Source: Adiantum capillus-veneris (taxonomy: Eukaryota; Streptophyta; Polypodiopsida; Polypodiales; Pteridaceae). From it: a DNA stretch of 64,000 nucleotides. The stretch lies in contig CM043952.1 of the NCBI GenBank assembly GCA_014529385.2, positions 154,145,557 to 154,209,556 on the forward strand. Direction: 5' to 3'. The notes under the pieces were generated by a model. The model did no database searches. It was not told the origin of the DNA and saw nothing but the letters and a program-made list of their open reading frames with translations. Position 1 is the first letter of the stretch. Every line of letters begins with the position of its first letter. Below, in pieces: positions 34,800 through 46,282 of the stretch. A program made the position numbers and the translations under genes.

Positions 34800-37700
34800 G
34801 CAGGAAATTGTTGCACCACGTACCTTATGTCCAGTCATGGCATATGCAAGTGCCAAGAGGAATGTGGATCTATGGTACATGTTCCATTCACCAAAGCTCA
34901 ATTATGCTTCGTTTGACAAAGCGCCATCTTTTTCACATTACAATGAATGAGGACAGTGATCTATGTGACTTGACCTTCTGTGTTCCATGTTATCGCATTC
35001 ACCATGCATGTTGCATCGTTTGTCGCACCAATTATCAAGTCGATGTTTTCATTGATCATGCAGCGCAAACCAATTGCAATCAAGTCCAGCTCGTTGATTT
35101 TAGGATATAGGAGCCACTATTGAAGTACATTTATGTTACTTCATTTGTCTTCATCTCAACCTATGTAATGTCAGTTTGACTGTATAACTTATTCAAGGAA
35201 AGGTTGTTGTAGTGTTGAACGTCTGATATATGAGTACAAAGCATCGTAGTGGAGTTGATGTATTCATGCACATGCGCTTCGGTACAATCGATCTCTTCTA
35301 CAGTTGGCTTTCTTTTGAGAATAATGGTCAATAAGTGAAGCAATTTAGGATCCATCACATGTCTTACAGAGCATGACATCTTGTAGAAAGTTGCATGTAG
35401 CCAATGGAATGATCTTGTGATATGGCATGTGTAACAAAGTACCCATGCATGATTACAAACTGGGGGTAGTTGGGCAAGATCACCAAGAAAAATAACACAT
35501 TTGTTATTGAAAGTATTTGCCAATGTACCACATGTTACGTTGACAATTTGTGTTACGATAAGGTAAAAAGTCATTCGAGTTAGCACATTGGATAGCTCGT
35601 CTATGATTATAACATCCGCCTCTATTATGTCCATATATCTCTCATCACTCTCGTGAATAGAGAGGGGAGGTATCTTGAACTGGTAATAAATTGTGGATGC
35701 AATGCTGCTAGGTCTTGTTGTTGCCACTCCAACGGATGCAGTAAGTATAACGTTCATGTTTTGTCTAGCGTATTCATATGTCAAATATCTTATTAGATGC
35801 GTTTTTCTGCTCCTCAGTGTCTCTGCCACAATGTGCTAACCATTCCTGGCGGTCAACAGTTTATTGTATATGCTCAATTGTTCCATTGTGAGTTATGAGT
35901 TACTGGCAGCAGTGAATTCCTTTAATATGTCCAATGACTTCAATCGATGGTGATCCATGGTGGAGTCATTGTCTATCAAATACATCATTGTTTCATTTTG
36001 ATGTTCGTAATGCAGTCTTCTGAAGTATCATATGGACAAGCTGATCAATTTGTTCATAACTAGCATAGTTTGTTGTATATACTCTATAATGTACATCTCC
36101 AAGTCCTCATTGCTTTGGATTAGATCCCTTCTCTAACACTCTACAAAGTAAGAGCCCATCATATTATCGAAAATAGGAGCTCGGCCTCTCTCTGGAAGTA
36201 TACATGATGCAGCAAGATGTTGTAGAAGAAGGCCTTTGTGTGGTGTCTTGGGTGGTGTTCAATGAACCTAACCAATCTTTATGATGTTTGATGGCATTGT
36301 CGTCATTGTCCAGTAAAGGTACAGGTTGTGCATTCTGTAATAATCATTTTTCAACGATGTGGTTTTTATGGCACTCGAAGAATGTTAATCTTTCAAGGGC
36401 GGTTGGTCTGGGACAAAACAAATCAACAGGGTGCATCACAACATAGGGTGCATCACAACATTGTGTGATTTGGACAAAATATGTTGTCTAAGTTCTGGAG
36501 GCGATGAATCTATGTAGAAAACACTGTCGATTTTGTTACAATTAAATTTGCAAGCAGTTCAAAGCAGCTTGTGTGGTAGAAATTAGCTTTGTCCAAAGAG
36601 CAACAGCTATCAATTGTAGTTTAATCTTGTCGAGTCCTTCCAAGCCCAATTTTGCGACTGTCTTTGTAGATATGTTTAATATTCTAATTGTTTCAATCTT
36701 CATTGTGTACTTGAACAAATTATATGATATTGATGATTTTGTGACGCATTGGATATTTATATGAGCATCCCAAAGGAGAAGAACAATTACATGGTAAGGA
36801 ATCACATTTCAATCTTCATAAGTTGTTCGATAGTACATCCGCTTCAATGAATGAGGATCTAAAGTTAAATGGGGGTTTGGTTGGATATCATACAGAAATC
36901 TATATTTGTACTTGCCATTGTTGTTGTGCACGTGACATGTACCACGACACACGTACATTTGCTTCTTAAGGATGAACTCTCAAAGTGTCCTTGCATACGT
37001 GTCATTGACAAGTGCAACAGGAATATGAGCCAAAATCTTTGATGTTGTTTGCTTGATGTCGTTCTCATCCACCCACAAAATGACATGGACATGAAGTTAT
37101 CCCTTGTTTTGGATCTCATACCGCACAAGGTGGTGATGAATGCGGCCTAGGATTTGACTTCCCTACAAGATGTAGTGATTCATGAACTGTTTTAATCGAT
37201 TGTGGAAGAGCAACGCACATTCAATTGGACAATCAGAGAACTTTGGGTTGAATGCTAGAGTTATGTTCTCGATTGTACGTACCTCGTTCCATTTTCTGGC
37301 AATCACTTCATCAGGTGTGAATGTAATAAATATGTTTGGTAAAATTTATTTATCAACCATGCTGATCAAGTCCTTCAAAGAACGTATGTGCCAAGATAGA
37401 CTACCAGCAATCGTCAACTGGAAGGTTGAAGCAAAGTATGTTTCGATGGCTTCCATATTGCTTGCATTTATGTGTGCACTTTTATACTTGTCATATCTCT
37501 CTGCAGAATGGTAGTTGTTGTGTTGTTTGTGATCAATATCATCTGCTTCAACTGGTACACTACCATGAGATATGGCTTGTATAATGTATTGAAAGAGAAT
37601 AGGGAGTGGATTCTCATTCCAATTTAGTCACACTGAATAAAATATATCCATTGTACCGACCATGTCCATACAAATATAAAAACGAAAAAAACAATCGACT

Positions 37701-38397
37701 CTATTGTGATGTCTTTGAAGTCTTGACATCTTGCTTGGCAAGCCATCGTACATGAAGGAAGAACTGCAGCTAAGAAGTACATATCCATTGTGAAGCTGTA
37801 TGGAGACAAACTCATGTGTATCAGGTGTGGTATATGCGTGTCGTCTTCATAGCTGAGCCAATGTTTCCAGAATCGAGAAACTGCTTTCGTTTTGGATTTA
37901 TTCCATCAAGTCAAAGAGTTGTACCTCTAAATGGTGACAAATCATTTCTCCTAGAGCTTCTTCTGACAATATGCACAATCCTATTGTTTTGTGTAGTCGT
38001 TTGGCCATGCACTTATGTAGTCAGGTGCATGGATGACAACATATCTTGGATGGGAATTGAATGTTTTACAAGAAGTACAAGTCGTCCATGAGTGTTTAAC
38101 TTCTACGGGTTGCAAAGTGCCAAGCAATAATACTGAATTGAGTGCAGCAAGACTATATATTTCATTTGTCTAATGATTGTGTTTATCATTATATGTGAGG
38201 TATGTTATTGCGGAGGAGGGACATATTTCTAGATCATGACAAAGAATGCCATACTGCATGGTCCAATCTTTATAAATTTCAATAATTTCAAACCATGACC
38301 TAGCCTATGGACGGTGAGCTAGTTTCAATCTCATTGCAGCTCGCTCCCTAGCTTTTTGACGCTTGGATTGTAGTCTTGTAGGTCTTGAGAACCTCAT
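34800..38397 (-). pseudogene. Helitron Rep-helicase gene, decayed
   Basis: Read right to left. A plausible N-terminus is ATG at 38397 (MRFSRPTRLQSKRQKARERA). The Helitron-like Rep region follows: DEVIARKWNEVRTIE and FSDCPIECALLFHNRLKQF near 37.2-37.3 kb, HHLVRYEIQNKG and the HUH-type LHVHVILWVDEND near 37.1 kb, then MIPYHVIVLLLWDAHINIQC (36805-36750). The PIF1-like helicase follows at 35829-35161 with a degraded Walker A (RSRKT), VIIIDEL (Walker B) and CVIFLGDLAQLPPV. The C-terminal part at about 35,080-34,800 has IGLRCMINENIDL and LALAYAMTGHKVRG (motif VI). The order Rep then helicase is the Helitron hallmark of rolling-circle transposition. Stops and frameshifts throughout show that it is dead. 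Confidence 0.88.
35161..35829 (-). pseudogene. PIF1-like helicase core of the Helitron
   Basis: The longest open part (222 codons). LTASVGVATTRPSSIASTI corresponds to the family's LTAPTGVAA...GSTIH block. DVIIIDELSNV is the Walker B/DEAH-type motif, and FLGDLAQLPPV is motif III. The Walker A lysine and threonine are kept, but the preceding glycines of G-x-G-K-T are Arg and Arg, which should prevent ATP binding. Confidence 0.85.
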
Positions 38398-39091
38398 ATT
38401 GAGACCTAGTATGGGAGAGACGAGGATGTATATAGTATTGCATCAATTATTTAGGACTAAAGTAAAGATACACAAGGTACATTCACTACTATAATGAACT
38501 ACCTGCATTGGGCTACCGTATGTAAAGATATGCGTGTCTAATTAATATGTGCAGATGTTGATCGACATCAAGTGTATACTTCTAAAAACATTATGTAGGT
38601 AAAGCAAACCAAAGGAAGCACTATGCAAAATTCTAAGAGAAGAAAAATGGATAAAGCATCAATCGATTGCAATAAGAAATGAAATGCTTTACTAACCTAG
38701 CAATGTTCTATAGGTGTATTTTGATTATCCAAGCTATAGGCCGATCTTTGATTCAAGCTACAGAAAAGCAATGTGAATAGTTAAACATTTCATCTTGCAA
38801 TGACGCATTACAAGCTGAAAAACTAAGTATACAGTGTATGTCATGCAGAAGTGTCATACAAAAGTATGGTGGAGGGTTGGCATTGTTCTCTCTCTAGAAA
38901 TCAAAGAAACGAAAGTCGTGCCTTGCCCGGTAGGATTTATGTGTTGGGCCAAGCAAACGCATAGGCATAGGGAATTGGATGCAGATAACGGACATTGCAA
39001 TGTCGTCAAGCAAGAGTCGTGTTTGTGCAGTCGAAACGTCCACTGTTGTGAATATATGTCCTCTCTGTCAGACACAAAAAGGAGTTAAGAC
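38398..39091. other. unassigned stretch upstream of the Helitron gene
   Basis: No motif was recognised. It would hold the 5' end of the Helitron, but a TC terminus cannot be fixed by eye. Confidence 0.4.
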
Positions 39092-39225
39092 GGACGTCTA
39101 TCGCTTAGTGTTGGACATCGCCTCCACCAATGCCCAATCGATGGCTTGAAATTGCAATGCCACAATCTTTTCCGCCTCCATCACCTCGGCGTCAGATGTC
39201 TTTTTCACCAGTCCTCTCATGCATC
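39092..39225 (-). repeat. left arm of a coding inverted repeat
   Basis: The minus strand reads MEAEKIVALQFQAIDWALVE then AMSNTKR, nearly the same as the plus-strand sequence at 39852-39946. Similarity extends upstream in both arms (to about 39225 and 39810). Confidence 0.75.
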
Positions 39226-39729
39226 AAGGAGCGTACAACGTCATCACCTGAAACGCGAGACTTGTAAAGTGTAAGGGAAACCATCTATCCTGGACGTGTT
39301 ACCGATGATAGACTAAAAAGAAATCTTGCCAAGGGTAGCTAGCTAGAAACTAGACGGTAACAAAAATGTTGGAAAAAGAAAGACATGGGAGGGTTGTGGG
39401 GCGGATGCATAGTTTCCTCGCAAGTAACTACTAGGCAAAATCATAGGAGTTTACATGATGATTCGTGGTAGCACCGTGCTTCACTAGGTTCCACTAGGGC
39501 TTTCGAATTGAGAACTCATGTTTACAATAAACCCTACACTGTGTATAACGTAGAACATAAAAAAAGCTCTGCTTCTCTTTAAGTTTAATCAATATCTTGT
39601 ATCTTTTGTATTTGTATGACAACCTATTAATCGACTCTTTGAATTATAAATACTTACAAAAGAGTGGTATACATCTTATTGAGCGCCCCAATACTCTAAA
39701 TTGTTGTAGCCAACGCTTTCATGTAGAAG

Positions 39730-40119
39730 TTGTTTGTCTCGCGTGTTTTCCCTAATCATCTGTCGTTAAGCACTGAGATACGCCCCCCTCTCCCCGGAGA
39801 AAGAGAGGATGAGGGGCTAGTTGGTGAAGTTAAAGACGTGAGAGGCAAGATGATGGAGGCGGAAAAGGCTGTGGTGTTGCAATTTCAAGTCATTGACCAG
39901 GCATTACTGGAGGTGATGTCCAACACAAAGCCGTTGACATCCGATTATACTGTGATGACTAGCAACCACATCAACTACCTACCTCTGCAATTTTCGAAAA
40001 GAAAGCTCAAAGAATTGGAAGTTATCTTTCACAAAATTGTGCTACTAATGCCAAGTTCGACGACCTTCCCGTCCATTGCAAAAGGAGTTATGGTTGTTTT
40101 TATACATGTTGATGGATGA
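39730..40119 (+). CDS. hypothetical protein, 129 codons
   Basis: The frame contains DVRGKMMEAEKAVVLQFQVI and then DQALLEVMSNTKPL (39852-39946), which is duplicated in inverted orientation at 39092-39183. The first ATG may be 39730. No domain was recognised. The reappearance of the same peptide in a second copy supports past coding use of this segment, but start, splicing and present function are unknown. It could be a gene fragment carried by the neighbouring Helitron. Confidence 0.35.
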   Translation: MFVSRVFPNHLSLSTEIRPPLPGEREDEGLVGEVKDVRGKMMEAEKAVVLQFQVIDQALLEVMSNTKPLTSDYTVMTSNHINYLPLQFSKRKLKELEVIFHKIVLLMPSSTTFPSIAKGVMVVFIHVDG

Positions 40120-41585
40120 AGCATCTTGCAAACCATATTTGCATTCAATTAAAATTTGATTAGGGGAAATTGGCTTAAGCCATCAAACCAAAATAGGTTC
40201 TCCAACCAAGTTGTAATCTTTTTACATATTTTGAGCAACTTCACAGTTAAAGGGCTCGAGGTTGCTATTTCATAGCCCACGCTCTTCTTGCCAACATCTA
40301 CTACATGCAATTGCCAATGTCTACTACTTGATGCTACTGGCTGCCATCTCTAGCTTCTCTCGCTTCCACAAGGTTGCTTGCATGCTGCTCGCTTCTGCTT
40401 TTGGTGTCTGGCTGGCTAGTTGCTCAACTAGTCTTCTCAGTTGCCACTAGACTCCCACCTTCTACAAGACTTCTACTGCAAATCTTATGCACCCATATTG
40501 ATCACCTCCGGCACCGCACGACACTTAGTGCCTCTTTACTTGCAACGTTTCCAACTTCTCATTGCTCTTGGCTACGACACCGATGTTGAACTCTGCTAAG
40601 ACTATGAGAACAACGGATGCTGGCTCCTAGCTCTATGCAGACCTTCAAAAGCTTTCAGCACACATGCGCAACTATATTTGACAATGTTGTTTACTTGGTT
40701 TTTTTTAATTTGTTGAGGACACGCCTCCACCCTCATCCACCTACAACTCACGCCCTCACCTCTACTTCTCCCTCACCTCTCCCTCGCTCTTTAGCCTCTC
40801 GCTCTCTCACCTCTTCCTCATCCTCACCTTGGCCTTCTCTCCCCTTTTGTGCTTGATATTCAGAGTAACACTGATGATGATATGATGGCAGCGAGATTGT
40901 TGCTAGAAGAGCATTATTATGCCAGTAATGACGATGCTGGAGGATGTAGAACCGACGTCGTGTGGATAATGAAGATGATCTCAAGAAGAGCATGCAATGT
41001 AGACGACAACAGACTTCAGTCAGACACAAACACAACAATGCCAACAACATCCACACGCACATCTGCAAGAAACAATAGTGGGCAGAGACTACTTGGGCAT
41101 TTTTTAATATAGCGACTGCGACTGGCTTGGCTTACAACTAGTTTATAGCAACAGAGCAGATTATATATAGCTGCAGAGTGTGATCAAAAGCTCACTGTTT
41201 TTGTTTTCTTCTTATTGATTGTTGGGGATCTATGGTCACAATTGAGCCATTATTGATTGGGGATCTATGGTCAAGACTGAGCCAAATGGCTCAATCCCCT
41301 GGCCTTATTTGAAAAAAGGAGCTTTGGTTCAACAAGTAACAAAATACATGGAATGGTATGTAATATTGCTTGTCTATGCATGTCGGATGTACTAAGCCGA
41401 GATTCCACCATCGGGCAAATGTAGACCTTTAGTGAGGTATGTAAGCTGAAGCATACAAGTCTTATCATTCACAAATCCAACCCAAAAAGATATTTCTTCT
41501 TCTTTCAAAACGAGACTCAAGTAAAATAATGTGATTTGGTTTGTCACTAACGAGTAGAAGCCAACACACCAATGCACAAAGCGAA
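40120..41585. other. unassigned stretch
   Basis: No gene was identified with confidence. A frame at 40849-41110 begins DIQSNTDDDMMAARLLLEEH, which faintly recalls the N-terminus of plant Harbinger-type proteins, but no nuclease motif follows. GGGGATCTATGGTCA repeats at 41224 and 41261. Confidence 0.45.
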
Positions 41586-41604
41586 CCCCCCCCCCCCCCC
41601 CCCC
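41586..41604. repeat. poly-C tract, 19 bases
   Basis: Uninterrupted C run. The stretch 41605-42425 to its right has no recognised gene. Confidence 0.9.
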
Positions 41605-42421
41605 TCTTCCCTTCTCTAAAACACACTTTTTTTTTAGTAATGTCCCCCAAAACACACCCACAGAGACTAGGAGTTCACATAAGTAAGTCTCTCCGTGATG
41701 AAGATTTCAGTAACAAGAAATCTACTGCCTTCTTGCAGGGGGGGAGCTCTTACTATTTTCTTTTCACCCACATGACACGACTTGAGAAAAGCATGCCCTT
41801 TTCACACCCAAATTCACGCTCTTCTGAAAGCTCCCACATGGCAAAACAGTGGGAACCGATCGTACAACCAAGGTGCCACAACAAAACATATAATTTAAAT
41901 AATAGATCGGATAAGGTATTGGACTTGTGACCTTTTATCTGCACTCATTAAAAAAAATGGAAGCAGGATAAATCCCACTAATGAAATGCAGCTCTGAATA
42001 ATAACCAGTCCCTCACACTGAGGAAGACTGTGTGCGGAAAAACCTCCCTAAAAAATGGATGCCATTGATTAAATTTAGATATAAATTGGTAGTGACAGAA
42101 TCTGTGGCATAGGGCAGTGGGCGCACTCAGAAGACCTAGACCTCCATCGCTTCTCCTGGATCTACATTATCGGCTTCCATTGGCTCCCCAGACCCGGTAC
42201 TCTCCGTCCCGGCTCCATCTGCAGCACTTTTTTCCCCATCCTTGCCTGCTGTTGATTTGGGTTCCGGAGATGAAGGGGCAGGTTTTGGAGGAGGTGGTCG
42301 TGGCTTCATCATCACAGGCTTGCAAATCCTGCAAAGGGGAAATAAGCAGAAGAAGAAAAATTGAGCACTGCAGCTAAATAAATTGCAAACATTGATAACT
42401 TCTAGTGTAAAATGGCATGTC

Positions 42422-42425
<4 letters not shown>

Positions 42426-42473
<48 letters not shown>
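42426..42473. repeat. (GA)n microsatellite
   Basis: About 24 uninterrupted GA units, 64 bases left of the poly-C tract at 42537. Confidence 0.95.
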
Positions 42474-42478
<5 letters not shown>

Positions 42479-42556
42479 GTACAACGACCCAAGGCATCAA
42501 AGCCTGCTGAGAAGAAAACCCTAGCCCTAGGACTAACCCCCCCCCCCCCCCCCCCC

Positions 42557-42846
42557 TCTTTGTGTTACCGGGGAACGCCTATTTGGAGGGGTAACGCCGG
42601 AACGGCGTTCCAAGCATGTGGCAATCTCTGGAACGACTCGGCGGACAAGCAGGTGAAACCAAAACCAGCCAGATTTTCAGATTTTAGTTTTTCTATCCTG
42701 TGAGCCTCCCCCTTATAAAATGCCCCTCCCCTCACCCCTTACCTTCACAATGCACACAAGCTTTCAAGGGCCAACCCTCTCGAGTCTCGACTCTCAAGCT
42801 CTAGCCTCTTTCAAGCTCTCAACTCTACAAGGCTACATAGTACAAG

Positions 42847-42892
<46 letters not shown>

Positions 42893-43101
42893 GTCTACAC
42901 GATGACGACACACGTTTGCCATAGTAAGGTTGAATGGTCTTCAAATCAAGTTTTCTACGAGTATTATATTTAATCACACAGACTGAAATTGCATCATTTG
43001 GATGTTTTTGACGCCTCCCATTCCGCGCCATTCCTATTCCGGACCCCTCTGCTGTTCCCCCCGTTCCGCCGTGATCCCGTCGCCAATCCCGTTCCGTGTA
43101 T
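42557..43101 (+). mobile_element. non-autonomous hAT deletion derivative (MITE)
   Basis: The ends match the hAT at 45803-49050: left GTTACCGGGGAACG versus GATACCAGGGAACG, right CCCGTTCCGTGTAT versus CCCGTTCCAAGTAAC. The subterminal parts also match: CTTATAAAATGC with CCCCTCACCCCTTACCTTCA (42712) versus 46065, and AAGGTTGAATGGTCTTCAAATC (42926) versus 48844. The transposase is missing and a (CT)n tract (42849-42889) sits in its place. It is flanked by C20 (42537-42556) and C13 (43102-43114), as expected if an 8-bp duplication was made inside a poly-C run. Confidence 0.82.
42849..42889. repeat. (CT)n microsatellite inside the hAT derivative
   Basis: About 20 CT units following AAGAG. Confidence 0.95.
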
Positions 43102-43291
43102 CCCCCCCCCCCCCAAACCAGAGTTTCAACCGCATATTTGGAATAGTAGTTTGGGTGTTGTTTTGAGTGAGTGGTGCATACATCCCCACCCTTAGATTGA
43201 TTCTTCACCAATCTCTCACGTAGAATCCTCCTTGCCTCATCTCTCTTCCTACCCTGCATGGAGGGGTTTGTTTTGTATGTGGCAGAGCAGG

Positions 43292-43760
43292 TCATATGGC
43301 AGCTGGATACACTAGTATAATAGTGTCTCCAACACAGACAACATACACAGCATGAGGGAGACGGGCAAAGTTGGGATCTAGAAGATCAGACGCTGAGACT
43401 TGAGAGAGCCAAGAGGAAATAAGCCAAGAAGAGGAGGCGTCGGCAACAGAGGCAGACAAAGATGCCTCCACATCAATGGCTATACTAGCATACGGACACT
43501 CCACAAGATCCACCACTTCAGGCGTCTTCTTCTTCAGCATAGATACCTCCTGTTTTTTTCCTGAGCCTGACATAAATGGTATTCCTCTCGCTGTGCTCAA
43601 GCACAGTATGAGGAGACCTCCACTTCTTGGACGTGGATGTAAATGTACATGTTAGGAGATCCAAGAGATTGATAATGTCACAAAGTGATGACATCGCATG
43701 ACCATCTGGCAGAGAAATGGCCAAGTGGACAAGAGAAACTGAACAGACTAACTTGAAGAA
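43292..43760 (-). pseudogene. unknown decayed minus-strand coding segment
   Basis: Two overlapping frames appear to be one protein split by a frameshift: CTFTSTSKKWRSPHTVLEHS near 43,640, then EVVDLVECPYASIAIDVEAS and VYVVCVGDTIILVYPAA (43530-43295). Amino-acid use looks like real protein, but no family was recognised. It lies between the hAT derivative and the LTR of gypsy A. Confidence 0.35.
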
Positions 43761-43849
43761 CTTATGAAGCACCGGGCGTGGGGCCCGAAACCCTAAAAGA
43801 CAGAAGCTCAAACCTTGAAAGGGATTTCCGTAAAATGTTGGCATGCTGA

Positions 43850-44337
43850 GATCGTATGGATGCGGACGTGGCAAGGCCGTACAAAATTTCCACGATTTGC
43901 GTGGCAAGTGCCACAGGGCAAGCTGTACGGATTCCCGAAAATTATGCTGGCTGCTTTTGGGAAACTCCAACGCTAGCTTTTGGGGACCAGAGCTTTTGGG
44001 TGAAAGTGCTTTTGAACTGATTGCTTTTGGGGCTCTGCTTTTGGGCATCCCACGTATTGTTTATAAGAGCCTCCAGCGCTAGCTTTTGGGAACCAGAGAT
44101 TTTGGGTGCGAGTGCTTTCGAACTGATTGCTTTTGGGGCTCTACTCTTGGGCATCCCACATACCCTTGGGGCCTCACTCTGCAGAGTATCTGGACGCAAA
44201 GTCTGAGAACAGAGGTCCCTCGAGAGTTGTACTTTGCAATGATTAATGATACTCTCTCTATTAAAGCTCAGTGACTTTAAAGTTTTTGTTCGTGTGTTGC
44301 TATTGATTTCTCGCTTGGAGTGTCCAAGCTTGTTACA
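43850..44337 (+). repeat. 5' LTR of gypsy A (start approximate)
   Basis: Ends TGTCCAAGCTTGTTACA. It holds a 106-bp tandem duplication: CGCTAGCTTTTGGG at 43971 and 44077, each followed by TTTGAACTGATTGC or a variant and GCTTTTGGGGCTCT. The left edge is inferred from weak similarity to the LTR of element C and is uncertain by tens of bases. Confidence 0.7.
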
Positions 44338-44338
44338 A

Positions 44339-44350
44339 TGGTATCAGAGC
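44339..44350 (+). promoter_or_regulatory. primer-binding site of gypsy A
   Basis: TGGTATCAGAGC, complementary to the 3' end of initiator tRNA-Met, lies one base after the LTR end. Confidence 0.92.
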
Positions 44351-44369
44351 TCAGAAAGATTCTTCTTTT

Positions 44370-45643
44370 ATGGAGGATCCGATCCTTTTTGAAGCACACG
44401 CAGTTTTTGTGAGAGAATCTTCGTGCCGCGACACCGGACTTATTAGTCAATTGTCACCCCCACCCTTACTTTATCCTACATCGGGCGCGCTCCCGTCTTC
44501 ATCGCTGTGTCTTACAAGGCTTAAACCATAAAGAACCCTGTATTACACATGTGTTTTTGCAGAGAATCTGACAGAGATAACACCTCTCGATGGGCAGGCA
44601 AAGAAAAGTTAAAATCTAGAGCGGGAACGGAAGAAAAGAATGACAAACTCTTGGCGGAAAAGTTTGTCAAAGCGGAGTACAAACGTCAACTACAGGTTGA
44701 TACATGTGCGAAAAGATTGATCAAGTACTCCAAAGACCCGAGATTTGCAAAATATCTGAAGAATTACCTGATTGATGACACTTACTTGAGATGGCAGCTA
44801 AAAGGACAGACGAGTGCCCAAAAAAAAAGCGGATCAGGTACTCGCAGAAAGAGCTGGACAAAACTCTTGAAAAGAAGATGAACCAGAGGACCACCAGAAG
44901 ATACGCCAACGAGTTACAAAGCAGCAACCATGCGTGGAAGAAAAGGAAAGACCAAAACAAGACTAGTACCAGATTTTGAAGGGGACCGCCAACCCTGACC
45001 AATTGAACGAAAGTACTAAACTTTGCAAAGCATGAAGCAAAGTGCCAAACCAAGAAGCCCTTATCTTCTTTGATGGAGAAGCCAAGGCCAACTTCATTTC
45101 AACCGAATTGTTGGCTTGACTTGGAATTACGCTCGAGGAAATGGGGCCACCGGCAGAGGCTGTTCTAGAGGCACCCGAACAGGATGTTGCCATTACACCT
45201 GTCATTGGCAAAATACGTTTGCATTGTCATGGGTATTTAGGGTAGGACGACTTTTACATCATGCCTTTGGAAGGGTGTACAGTGTTGTGGTCGATTATAG
45301 GGCGAGGAAGGACATCTTGAAGAATGAGAAGGGCAAAGAGATTGTACTTGATGTAATTATAGGGCGAGGAAGGACATCTTGAAGAATGAGAAGGACAAAG
45401 AGATTGTACTTGATGTAAAACTGAAAGGCGAATCTATCCCACTTCATGAAATCCAGTCTTTTTGTTTATTCGATTTTCTTGAAAGAGTTGAAGGATGATT
45501 AAGGTCGAATATGTCAAACCTTGAAAAAAGAACGACAAGATTTTTTGCAAGGTCAAGCTGATTGTTTCTGAGGGCTTACCAAGCGAGTTGCCTCATTCAC
45601 GTCCTGAAGATCACACAATTGATTTGATTCCGGATAGTACATC
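44370..45643 (+). pseudogene. gag and protease of gypsy A, deleted and frameshifted
   Basis: The 44549-44881 frame has AEKFVKAEYKRQLQVD and IKYSKDPRFAKYLKNYL, matching DPKFAKYMSQTFFDEM of element D. The central capsid and zinc-knuckle region present in D is missing here. The protease follows at about 45,050: EALIFFDGEAKANFISTELL (family DTG changed to DGE), then DVAITPVIGKIRLHCHGYLG. A 62-bp tandem duplication (45294-45355 and 45356-45417) disrupts the end of the protease. The segment before RT (LPSELPHSRPEDHTIDLI) ends at 45643, at the duplicated hAT end. Confidence 0.75.
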
Positions 45644-45872
45644 TAAAGTTACCAGGGAACGCGTTCCCACGGGTCTAGGATGCCGGAACAGCGTTCTGGC
45701 CGGTCAAAGCTCAGGCTGATTGTTTCTTTGAGGGCTTACCAAGCGAGTTGCCTCCTTCACGTCTGAAGATCACACGATTGATTTGATTCTCGATAGTACA
45801 TCCAAAAGATACCAGGGAACGCATTCCCACGGGTCAAGAACGCCGAAACAACGTTCCAATCAGTCAAAGTTA
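45553..45872 (+). repeat. 160-bp tandem duplication across the hAT-gypsy junction
   Basis: AAGCGAGTTGCCTCATTCAC at 45581 and AAGCGAGTTGCCTCCTTCAC at 45741 are in the same context. Each copy contains the gypsy segment, the target word AGTACATC (45636 and 45795) and the hAT left end ACCAGGGAACGC (45651 and about 45811). The duplication therefore followed or accompanied the hAT insertion. Confidence 0.85.
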
Positions 45873-46065
45873 CAAGGAACGTCCCGAAACGGATGGCGTT
45901 TCGCATGCCATCCGTTTCGGATGACAGGCTAGTATCGGAACGTTTGGACCCGAATGGACCGGAACAGGATGGAACGGCCGGAACTTCAGAAAACGTGCAG
46001 ATTTCCTCCAAGCTCCAACGGTCACAAACGGGCAGATTCTAGGGGGTTTTCTTTCTTGGCAGCCC

Positions 46066-46073
46066 TTATAAAA
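46066..46073 (+). promoter_or_regulatory. candidate TATA box of the hAT gene
   Basis: TTATAAAA lies 210 bases before the likely ATG at 46283. The same CTTATAAAATGC context is conserved in the deletion derivative at 42713-42720. Confidence 0.6.
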
Positions 46074-46282
46074 TGCTCCCCCCTCACCCCTTTCCTTCAC
46101 AATTGCAACAAGCCTCAAGGCTCTATCTCTCCCTTGCTCTCAAGCTCTACCCTCAAGCTCTGTCTCCCTGAGTCTCAAGAAGTGAAGCCTCTCTCTCAAG
46201 CTCTCAAGGAGTCCAGACCCTCTCTCAAGCTCTCTCTCTCAAACCCTCACGGATCAAGCTCTCTCTCTTTCTCAAATAATCC

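Noticed and set aside
37182-38091. Plus-strand frames of 90-110 codons
   Set aside because: Antisense to the Helitron Rep region, whose minus-strand motifs explain the sequence.
40849-41110. Possible Harbinger-type protein N-terminus (LLLEEHYY)
   Set aside because: Resemblance is limited to a short acidic-LLLEEH stretch. No DDE nuclease or HTH motif follows.
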